Below are positions 1 through 5,797 of a stretch of DNA of 22,381 nucleotides, in pieces. The notes under the pieces were generated by a model, which worked only from the letters and a program-made list of their open reading frames with translations, did not search any database and was not told the origin of the DNA. How positions within the stretch are numbered: position 1 is the first letter of the stretch; each line of letters opens with the position of its first letter. The DNA lies in assembly GCA_045647885.1 (NCBI GenBank), contig JAZRMX010000016.1, forward strand, positions 1 to 22,381, given 5' to 3'. This stretch comes from HGM04593 sp045647885. GTDB taxonomy: Bacteria > Bacteroidota > Bacteroidia > Bacteroidales > Bacteroidaceae. A program made the translations under genes and the position numbers.

Positions 1-1
1 C

Positions 2-295
2 CATATGCCATCTTATAGCATATTTTTCTTTGCACCAAGAGAATTCTTCAAGAATTATTTGATAAAAAATATTGAAAAAATAAACGATTTTAAAAAATAC
101 TATTTTGAGCACTATCTTAACGATTGTTGTATACAATGGAAAAAAGATGGCTTTTCCTGGAAGGAGTTCTTTCTACCAATAATAATTTTAGGGCAAAGTG
201 GAACACAGGGTGTTTACTACAAATTCAGCTATATAATGTATATAAAACAATTTATTCGTTACATAGCACATCGCATAGGAGTTTACAGGATTTAA
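2..295 (+). CDS. C-terminal fragment of an unidentified protein of the polysaccharide locus (5' end outside window)
   Basis: The reading frame is open from the left edge of the window to TAA at 293-295, so the gene probably starts upstream; the ATG at 5 is likely internal. About 96 residues are visible. They are rich in aromatic and basic residues (for example SWKEFFLPIIILGQSGTQG and a tail with YIMYIKQFIRYIAHRIG) and show no signal peptide or clear catalytic motif. AT-rich composition and the position before a run of glycosyltransferases suggest the end of a surface-polysaccharide biosynthesis protein, but this rests on context only. I do not recognise the family. It could also be a short complete ORF starting at 5. 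Confidence 0.45.
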   Translation, partial: HMPSYSIFFFAPREFFKNYLIKNIEKINDFKKYYFEHYLNDCCIQWKKDGFSWKEFFLPIIILGQSGTQGVYYKFSYIMYIKQFIRYIAHRIGVYRI

Positions 296-336
296 TATCC
301 CCTCTATTTGGGCACAATTTGTTGCGAGAATATTGT

Positions 337-352
337 TAGCCATTTTTGGCTA
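337..352 (+). terminator. weak hairpin after the first fragment, possible terminator
   Basis: TAGCCA and TGGCTA form a 6-bp stem around a TTTT loop, followed by TTTGTAAAATAAA. It lies 42 nt after the stop of the first gene and before the sigma factor. The stem is short and the T-run poor, so termination is only possible. The same 19-bp stretch recurs inside the kinase gene at 3197-3215. Confidence 0.25.
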
Positions 353-412
353 TTTGTAAAATAAATAAAACTTTTTCAAAATTTATAAAACAATTAATAC
401 ATCTGAAGTGTT

Positions 413-441
413 TAAGTGTAAAAGTAACACCATTACACTTA
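413..441 (+). promoter_or_regulatory. 9-bp perfect inverted repeat abutting the sigma-factor start codon
   Basis: TAAGTGTAA (413-421) and TTACACTTA (433-441) are perfect inverted copies separated by 11 nt. The last A is the first base of the ATG at 441. No Shine-Dalgarno is visible. The element could be a dimeric-repressor operator or an mRNA hairpin that hides the start codon. No Bacteroidetes-type promoter was found in the 145 nt upstream. Its function is inferred from position and symmetry only. Confidence 0.4.
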
Positions 442-923
442 TGACAAATTACGAGCGAGAAGTTGTAAAGGCACAAAAACAACTTTATGCGTACGCAATG
501 TACCTTACGCACAACCCCGACCGTGCCAACGACCTTTTACAAAACACATCCCTGCGTATACTAACAAACGCTCATAACTACACCGAGCAAAATTCTTTTA
601 AAGCGTGGGCTAAGGTTATTATGCTACATACATTCTATAACAACGAGCGTATAACAGATACCTCCACCCGCCCAATTATTGTGGGTTACGACGACGTGGA
701 TGACTCTTATTCAGTTGTTGCTGAAGGTCACGAAGAATACAAAAGCTACGAGATAATAACACTCATAAACAGTTTGCCACAAGAACAAGCATTGCTGCTT
801 CGTCGCCGTGTAGAAGGGTATAAATATGAAGAGATAGCCGAAGAGTTCGACATACCGGTGGGCACTGTAAAAAGCGCGCTGTTTAATGCAAAGAAGCGAC
901 TGAAAAGATTGCTGGAGCAATAA
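441..923 (+). CDS. ECF-type RNA polymerase sigma factor (sigma-70 family)
   Basis: A 160-residue protein with the two-domain layout of extracytoplasmic-function sigma factors. Region 2 spans about residues 8-75 (AYAMYLTHNPDRANDLLQ, then FKAWAKVIMLHTFYN). Region 4 is at about 107-158, with the helix-turn-helix YEEIAEEFDIPVGTVKSALF and the basic tail AKKRLKRLL. The ATG at 441 is preferred over the in-frame GTG at 408, because it gives the usual family length and abuts the inverted repeat at 413-441. It would direct core RNA polymerase to a special promoter set. No anti-sigma factor gene is next to it, unlike the FecI/FecR arrangement. Its place between polysaccharide genes suggests, but does not show, a role in controlling surface glycans. 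Confidence 0.9.
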   Translation: MTNYEREVVKAQKQLYAYAMYLTHNPDRANDLLQNTSLRILTNAHNYTEQNSFKAWAKVIMLHTFYNNERITDTSTRPIIVGYDDVDDSYSVVAEGHEEYKSYEIITLINSLPQEQALLLRRRVEGYKYEEIAEEFDIPVGTVKSALFNAKKRLKRLLEQ

Positions 924-958
924 ACGCTTTCCCCATTGGTAATAGATTGTACAACCTC

Positions 959-977
959 CCTCGCTTGCGGGGCGAGG
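959..977. other. GC-rich hairpin between sigma factor and glycosyltransferase
   Basis: CCTCGC (959-964) and GCGAGG (972-977) form a 6-bp stem with a 7-nt loop in the gap between the sigma-factor stop and the glycosyltransferase start. No T-run follows, so it is not a convincing intrinsic terminator. The GC-rich content contrasts with the flanks. It shares the 9-mer TCGCTTGCG with the reverse strand of the repeat blocks at 2009 and 2524, which may be chance. Confidence 0.25.
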
Positions 978-1036
978 TTATTAGGCTTTACATCAGGTTG
1001 CGCACACGAAACGAACATTCTAACACCAACTATAAA

Positions 1037-2008
1037 ATGCCAAACCTCACTTTAGCCATCTGCGTTTATAACGCCGAGAAATACATTAAAGAGACCTTGC
1101 AATCTATAATGGCACAAACAATGCAGGATTTTCACCTGCTCATTGTAAACGATTGCAGCACCGATGGCAGCGTTGCCATCATTGAGAAGTTCTTCAAAGA
1201 GAACCCACGACAGTACAAGGTTGTAAACCTCCCTGTAAACGGTGGACTAAGCGCAGGCAGAAGGTTTGTTGAGGAACACGCCAGCACTGAATACATAATG
1301 TTCGTAGATGCCGACGATTGCCCTCATCCCACACTTGTGGAAAAACTATATAACAAAATATCGTCGGACAACGACCTTATAGCCGTGGGTTGTCACCTTG
1401 AATATATGGATAGCAAAGGAGGGAAAATAAATGGTGGTATTTTTCTTGGCGAAACAACCAAAGAGGCATTCTATACAAAAGCAGCAAAAGAGAAACTGAT
1501 CTTTATGCAGCCCACTGCTATATACAACCGTGAGATAGCATTAAGCGTAGGTGGCCACAATATTACAGGGTTCCCCGCAGGCAAGCCACGCTACCAGGAT
1601 CTCTGCGAAGATCTCGACCTTTGGACCCGTATGAGCGACCTTTACACAGAGGGAAAAGCCATTATTGTTATTCCCGAAATACTTTGTCGATACCGCAAGC
1701 ACGAAAGTGCAATGTCGGCTAATTCCATTGGTATGATTCTGCGCATGCGACACATAAAGAAAAACCTTAAACTGCGCCGTCGGGGAGAGAAAGAGCTCAC
1801 CTTCATAGAATTCAAAGAGAGCCTTTCACCCCAAGAGCTCAAAAAAATAGAGAATGATGCAACCGCCGCCGATGCTTTGCGCCAAAGCTACTATGCACTA
1901 AAGAAAGGCAGAATATTCACCTTCATTGGCAAGCTTGCAACATCAATATACAGCAATCCCGGGTATTTTATTGACAAGTTCAAGCACAATATTTTGAAAC
2001 GGAAATAA
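1037..2008 (+). CDS. GT2 family glycosyltransferase
   Basis: A 323-residue GT-A fold glycosyltransferase that would transfer a sugar from a nucleotide donor to a growing lipid-linked glycan at the cytoplasmic face of the inner membrane. The N-terminus has the GT2 hallmark LTLAICVYNAEKYIKETLQS, then IVNDCSTDGS for nucleotide binding. The metal-binding VDADD has D91, D93 and D94. The C-terminal third is basic (for example RMRHIKKNLKLRRRGEK) and may contact membrane or acceptor. The ATG at 1037 is chosen because the frame upstream to TTG 947 encodes an unrelated stretch across the hairpin at 959-977. Donor and acceptor are unknown. The direct repeat of the DUF559 unit starts right after the stop. 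Confidence 0.9.
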   Translation: MPNLTLAICVYNAEKYIKETLQSIMAQTMQDFHLLIVNDCSTDGSVAIIEKFFKENPRQYKVVNLPVNGGLSAGRRFVEEHASTEYIMFVDADDCPHPTLVEKLYNKISSDNDLIAVGCHLEYMDSKGGKINGGIFLGETTKEAFYTKAAKEKLIFMQPTAIYNREIALSVGGHNITGFPAGKPRYQDLCEDLDLWTRMSDLYTEGKAIIVIPEILCRYRKHESAMSANSIGMILRMRHIKKNLKLRRRGEKELTFIEFKESLSPQELKKIENDATAADALRQSYYALKKGRIFTFIGKLATSIYSNPGYFIDKFKHNILKRK

Positions 2009-2157
2009 GACAAAAGAACAAAAGAGTTCTAACAACGAATATAAACATCTATCCCCCTCGGCTTTCAGCCACTCACCCTTGATAAAGGGGAGAGTAAAAA
2101 TCCGCCACTCACTGAGGGGAGGTGGCGCAAGCGAAGCACAGCGACGGAGGGGAGAAA
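2009..2157 (+). repeat. left direct repeat of the DUF559 unit, with ghost of a DUF559 3' end
   Basis: Imperfect copy of 2524-2670. From CCCCCTCGG (2053 and 2563) to GGAGGGGAGAAA the copies differ at about six bases plus a 2-nt gap; the first part is more diverged. The first 24 nt read in frame as D-K-R-T-K-E-F-stop, against D-K-A-N-K-E-F-stop at the true end of the DUF559 gene (2524-2547). The left repeat thus carries a relic of a DUF559 C-terminus although no such gene precedes it. Internal palindromes include CGCCAC (2103-2108) with GTGGCG (2122-2127). A frame from GTG 2122 continues into the DUF559 gene. Confidence 0.85.
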
Positions 2158-2172
2158 CCTATATATAAAAGG

Positions 2173-2547
2173 ATGGATAGCAAAAGCATCTTGTTAGAAA
2201 AAAGAAGATACTTAAGAAAGAATCTTACTCCCGAAGAGGCTGTTTTATGGAATTGTTTAAAATCAAAACAAATAAAAAACCATAAATGGAGAAAACAACA
2301 CCCCATTGGAGCATACATATTAGACTTCTATTGCCCAAAAACGAAACTATGCATAGAGCTAGATGGTAAAAACCATTATAGTTTCCAAGGCGCAAAGGAA
2401 GATGAGATAAGAACAAAGTTCTTAAATAATAAAGGTATAAAAGTCCTTAGGTTTGAGAACCAACTAATTTGGAAATCCTTGGAGGAAGTACTAACTATTA
2501 TAGAACAAGAGCTAAATAACCAAGACAAGGCGAATAAAGAGTTCTAA
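2173..2547 (+). CDS. DUF559 (Vsr-like) endonuclease domain protein
   Basis: A 124-residue protein matching the DUF559 family, which shares the restriction-endonuclease/very-short-patch-repair fold. The N-terminus has the family signature RKNLTPEEAVLWNCLKSK (residues 15-32). The core GAYILDFYCPKTKLCIELDG carries the likely metal ligands D51, E62 and D64, followed by NHY. The end, GIKVLRFENQLIWKSLEEVL, is the usual last strand and helix. All expected residues are present, so it looks intact. ATG 2173 gives the normal length; GTG 2122 would add 17 residues encoded by the repeat. Family members have no well-established cellular function. AT-rich codon use and the flanking repeats set it apart from the polysaccharide genes, and it probably has no role in glycan synthesis. 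Confidence 0.85.
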   Translation: MDSKSILLEKRRYLRKNLTPEEAVLWNCLKSKQIKNHKWRKQHPIGAYILDFYCPKTKLCIELDGKNHYSFQGAKEDEIRTKFLNNKGIKVLRFENQLIWKSLEEVLTIIEQELNNQDKANKEF

Positions 2548-2670
2548 CTACGAAAACAACCATCCCCCTCGGCTTTCAGCCACTCCCCCTTAATAAAGGG
2601 GAGAGCAAAAAACTCCGCCACTCTCAGAGGGGAGGTGGCGCAAGCGAAGCACAGTGACGGAGGGGAGAAA
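2524..2670 (+). repeat. right direct repeat of the DUF559 unit
   Basis: Second copy of 2009-2157; it starts inside the last 24 nt of the DUF559 gene. It is strongly palindromic: CTCCCC (2582-2587) pairs with GGGGAG (2598-2603), CGCCAC with GTGGCG, and CTCCGCCACT (2613-2622) with AGTGACGGAG (2653-2662) with one mismatch. The folded RNA could also terminate transcription from the endonuclease gene, though there is no proper T-run. The next gene starts 25 nt after the end. Confidence 0.85.
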
Positions 2671-2695
2671 AAAGAAATGATATAAACGCAATATT

Positions 2696-4015
2696 ATGAA
2701 ACAAACAACAACCACACACATAAGCGAAATAATCGGTTTCTTGAACCAAAAAGCCGATTATGCAGTGCTACGAAACTTCGAAGGGCTGCCCGACAAGAAC
2801 AACAGCCGCGACATAGATATAATAATCACGCGTGAGAGCTACAAGAAGATAAAAAAAGAACTTGTAGAACTTATAGACACGAGCGGGTGGAAAATTCTCA
2901 CATACCTGCACAGCGACCGCCTGATAACATACGTTTGCGCCACAACAACCGAAGAGGCGACAGAAATTGTGCAGTGGGATTTCTTCTTCGACACATCTGT
3001 TTGGGGCATACAGCTTATGAGCGCCGAGGAATTCCTCGCCCACAAACAATTCAATGGTTTTCTCTATTATGTGGGTGCAGAGGGGCAATTCCTCGATAAA
3101 TACCTGTATAACAGAGCTGTAGGTAGCAAATACCCCGAAAAATACCGCGCCACTCGCGAAGCTGCCGAAGCATCACCCATTGTCAAAGATAAACTTTTAG
3201 CCATTTTTGGCTATTCTTCAACGAATGAGTGCGACAAGGTTATTGGCAAGAAATTATTGTTTGCCGCGCTGTGGGCAAACGCTAAAAAACGCCCATTGGC
3301 ACTAATTTGCAGCATAATATATTTCTTGTACACCTTCATTGGCAACTACATCTGCTCACGCACAGGTGTAAGCATTGGTTTCACCGGCCCCGACGGCAGT
3401 GGAAAAACCACGGTAATTGATATGTTGCTCGAGAGAATAGCCCCCGTGTTTAAAACAGCCCATAAATACTACCACTTCCGCCCCACACTCTTTGGGAACT
3501 TGGGCGATGTGGCACAGCAAGCCGGTATAAAGAAAGAGGTGGACCGCGATTACAGCAACCCCCACCGCGGTGGTAAAACAGGCCGTTTAAGCTCGCTTGC
3601 ACGCCTTGTTTACTACTCCATAGACTACATTGCCGGTTATTTTGTTAAGGTAAAAACCGCTATACGCATTACCCGCGTAGTTGTTTTCGACCGCTACTAT
3701 ACCGATATCATTTGCGACAGCCGCCGCACACGAATATACTTGAAAACACCTTTCCTCTATTGGTGGGGCAAACTGTTTATCCCCTCCCTCAATTATAACA
3801 TTCTGCTCACTGCAAGCAGCGATTCAATCCTAGCCCGCAAACGCGAACTCGACAAAGAGGGAATAGACACCATAAACAGCAAGATTGACTACTTGTGCAA
3901 CAAGAAAGGCTACCGCAAGGTACTCAACGAGAAAGCACCACAAGTAGCTGTGAACGAGATACTAACATACATCTTTGAGGAGCAGCATAAAAAGAACTTA
4001 AAAAGATTGAAGTAA
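2696..4015 (+). CDS. nucleotidyltransferase-like / thymidylate kinase-like fusion protein of the polysaccharide locus
   Basis: A 439-residue cytoplasmic protein with two parts. The N-terminal part (about 1-180) carries a nucleotidyltransferase-like motif, NSRDIDIIITRE, with acidic pair D39 and D41. The C-terminal part (about 225-430) is a P-loop kinase: Walker A GPDGSGKTT at 231-239 and the thymidylate-kinase-type DRYYTD at 332-337. A hydrophobic stretch near 203-220 (ALICSIIYFLYTFIGNYI) links the two and could sit on the membrane. Such proteins occur in polysaccharide clusters with unknown substrate; true thymidylate kinases are about 210 residues and lack the first domain. A role in phosphorylating a sugar or nucleotide intermediate is inference. 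The repeat unit ends just upstream, so its promoter may lie in or before the repeat. Confidence 0.7.
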   Translation: MKQTTTTHISEIIGFLNQKADYAVLRNFEGLPDKNNSRDIDIIITRESYKKIKKELVELIDTSGWKILTYLHSDRLITYVCATTTEEATEIVQWDFFFDTSVWGIQLMSAEEFLAHKQFNGFLYYVGAEGQFLDKYLYNRAVGSKYPEKYRATREAAEASPIVKDKLLAIFGYSSTNECDKVIGKKLLFAALWANAKKRPLALICSIIYFLYTFIGNYICSRTGVSIGFTGPDGSGKTTVIDMLLERIAPVFKTAHKYYHFRPTLFGNLGDVAQQAGIKKEVDRDYSNPHRGGKTGRLSSLARLVYYSIDYIAGYFVKVKTAIRITRVVVFDRYYTDIICDSRRTRIYLKTPFLYWWGKLFIPSLNYNILLTASSDSILARKRELDKEGIDTINSKIDYLCNKKGYRKVLNEKAPQVAVNEILTYIFEEQHKKNLKRLK

Positions 4016-4020
4016 AAACA

Positions 4021-5007
4021 ATGAGTACGACAAAAAGAATAGATTTTATAGACCTTGCAAAAGGAATTTGTATCTTCCTGGTAGTCGTTGGGCATTGTGG
4101 AGCCGCAATTCATTTACCCGGGTACGATATAGTAAGAATGCCGTTATATTTTATACTTTCGGGGTTGTTCTTTAAGATATACGGGGGGGTAAATGCATTG
4201 ATTTACAAAAAGATAAACAAAATTTTAATCCCATTTATCTTCTTTTACCTTTTAGGTTGTGTTGTGTTTTATGCTATAAAATATTTTGCTCCGCAATTTC
4301 TTATAACAGATGCTCGAGGAATATTTGATATCTTTGACAACCGCCAATTTTTCAATGGCCCCATATGGTTTCTATTGTGTCTGTTCTGGTGCAATGTCTA
4401 TTTTGCGATTATACAATCATACATAAAGAAAGAAGAATATCGCATCGCTTTTGTAACCCTGCTTGGAATTGTTGGTTGGTGGTTGGGATATAGGAATTAC
4501 TTTGTACCCCTCTTTATGGATGTAGCAATGACTGCTATGCCATTTTTCGCTTTCGGTTATTATTTGAAAAAAAGCAACCTTTTATACCCTAACAAATGGG
4601 ATAAGTACAATCTGCTTTTTGCCTTTGGCTTTTGGATGATATCCTATGTCTTATGCACAACCACGAATTACAGGCTATCGCTACATTATAATGGAATAAA
4701 TGGGATAAGCACATATTTTATTTCCATAGCATCGGTATTGTCAATACTATTCCTCTGCAAAAGCATAAAAAAGCTACCCTTCTTCTCATACATCGGAAGA
4801 TATTCAATAGTACTTTTATGCGTGCATCATATGATATATCGCCCGGTTAAAGTATTACTGCAAGCAATTAATATTGAAATAATAGACAACAACTATTTCG
4901 TTGCTATAATAACACTGCTATTATCTACATTGTGTATACCACTCTGTATAAAATTCATACCGTGGTTTGTAGCGCAAAAGGATTTAATAACTTCATATGA
5001 AAAATAA
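4021..5007 (+). CDS. acyltransferase 3 family membrane protein (glycan O-acyltransferase type)
   Basis: A 328-residue multi-pass inner-membrane protein of the acyltransferase-3 family, which moves acyl groups, usually acetyl, onto sugars of surface glycans. The N-terminus shows the family signature: R6, IDFIDLAKG, and the likely catalytic H25 in VVVGHCG, then MPLYFILSGLFFK. About ten hydrophobic helices follow, and HH near the end (CVHHMIY). Composition is clearly AT-richer than the preceding gene. A G7 run at 4183-4189 encodes G55-G56-V57; loss of one G gives TAA at once. The end overlaps the next gene by 11 nt. The acyl group and target sugar are unknown. Confidence 0.85.
   Translation: MSTTKRIDFIDLAKGICIFLVVVGHCGAAIHLPGYDIVRMPLYFILSGLFFKIYGGVNALIYKKINKILIPFIFFYLLGCVVFYAIKYFAPQFLITDARGIFDIFDNRQFFNGPIWFLLCLFWCNVYFAIIQSYIKKEEYRIAFVTLLGIVGWWLGYRNYFVPLFMDVAMTAMPFFAFGYYLKKSNLLYPNKWDKYNLLFAFGFWMISYVLCTTTNYRLSLHYNGINGISTYFISIASVLSILFLCKSIKKLPFFSYIGRYSIVLLCVHHMIYRPVKVLLQAINIEIIDNNYFVAIITLLLSTLCIPLCIKFIPWFVAQKDLITSYEK
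4183..4189 (+). repeat. G7 tract in acyltransferase gene (possible slippage site)
   Basis: Seven G in an AT-rich gene, read as TAC GGG GGG GTA. A G6 version reads TAC GGG GGG TAA and stops at residue 57. Seven is short for a phase-variable tract, so activity is unproven. Confidence 0.5.
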
Positions 5008-5794
5008 AGACTTAAAAACAAATCAAATGCCATTTATTTCCATAATCACAGTTTGCTGGAACAGCCAGAAGACTATTGAGCGCACAATAAAATCAGTCTT
5101 GAGCCAGAAGTTCACGGACTACGAATACATTATTATTGATGGAGGCTCAACCGATAGCACAATAAACATAATAAAAGAATATCAACCACTTTTTAAAGGA
5201 AAGCTCAAATATAAGAGCGAACCCGACAAAGGCATATACGATGCGTTTAATAAAGGCATTAAGCAGGCAACAGGAGAATATGTATGGCTTGTAAACAGCG
5301 ACGATTATATAGAGGAGAATGCACTACAGGATATCTATGATTTTTCTCAAGCATACAAGAGTGGCGAGGAGCCAATTATATCGGCCATAATGAATGTTAG
5401 AGACGAAAAGGAGAATCTGTTATACCAGGTAAAATCTTCTCCCGAGAAGGTTGAAGCGGCATACAAGAACAATACAATGGGAACTATTCACCCGGCAACC
5501 ATAGTTCCTAAAAGAATTTATGACATAGTAGGCCTATACGATATCAACTATAAGATAATTGGAGATATAGATTGGTTCAAGAGAGCGTACAAAGCAAATA
5601 TGCCTATAGCCTTTCTTAAAAAAGAATTAACAAATTTTAGCACAGGGGGGGTCAGCACTGGTTCCAACGATAAAAAAAGTATCAAGGATAGGAAATACCT
5701 CATTAATAAATTCTATCCCAACATTTTTTCGCGCACATACCATTTCTTGAAATGGTTAATGATATTTTATCTTGTAAAATACATAAAACGATAA
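4997..5794 (+). CDS. GT2 family glycosyltransferase (WcaA-like)
   Basis: A 265-residue glycosyltransferase with the GT2 start PFISIITVCWNSQKTIERTI, nucleotide-binding IIIDGGSTDSTINII, and SEPDKGIYDAFNKGI typical of the WcaA-like subgroup. The metal-binding motif is NSDD with D102 and D103. A hydrophobic, basic C-terminus (FLKWLMIFYLVKYIKR) probably anchors it to the inner membrane. The ATG at 4997 overlaps the previous gene by 11 nt, suggesting translational coupling; ATG 5027 (residue 11, MPFIS) is an equally good start by homology. Composition is AT-rich like the acyltransferase before it. A G7 run at 5645-5651 encodes G217-G218-V219. Sugar specificity is unknown. Confidence 0.88.
   Translation: MKNKDLKTNQMPFISIITVCWNSQKTIERTIKSVLSQKFTDYEYIIIDGGSTDSTINIIKEYQPLFKGKLKYKSEPDKGIYDAFNKGIKQATGEYVWLVNSDDYIEENALQDIYDFSQAYKSGEEPIISAIMNVRDEKENLLYQVKSSPEKVEAAYKNNTMGTIHPATIVPKRIYDIVGLYDINYKIIGDIDWFKRAYKANMPIAFLKKELTNFSTGGVSTGSNDKKSIKDRKYLINKFYPNIFSRTYHFLKWLMIFYLVKYIKR
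5645..5651 (+). repeat. G7 tract in GT2 gene (possible slippage site)
   Basis: Seven G read as ACA GGG GGG GTC. Loss of one G shifts the frame without an immediate stop and would replace the last 47 or so residues. Confidence 0.45.
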
Positions 5795-5797
5795 ACA

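Larger units (their letters stand above)
2009..2670 (+). mobile_element. putative repeat-flanked DUF559 endonuclease unit
   Basis: The layout is repeat (2009-2157), DUF559 gene (2173-2547), repeat (2524-2670), filling the gap between a glycosyltransferase stop and the next start. The duplicated block includes the last codons of the endonuclease gene, so the repeating unit appears to be a gene plus its downstream palindromic block, about 514 nt long. No transposase is present, and I see no separate target-site duplication. It could move by endonuclease-provoked recombination or simply expand and contract by homologous recombination between blocks. Calling it mobile is inference; the repeats and the gene are seen directly. 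Confidence 0.5.

Noticed and set aside
408..440. Upstream GTG start for the sigma factor
   Set aside because: It would add 11 residues across the inverted repeat; ATG 441 gives normal ECF length.
947..1036. Upstream TTG start for the GT2 at 1037
   Set aside because: The extra 30 residues come from the GC-rich hairpin and do not fit a GT2 N-terminus.
2009..2670. CRISPR array or classic insertion sequence
   Set aside because: Only two repeats, separated by a gene; no spacers, transposase or terminal inverted repeats of IS type.
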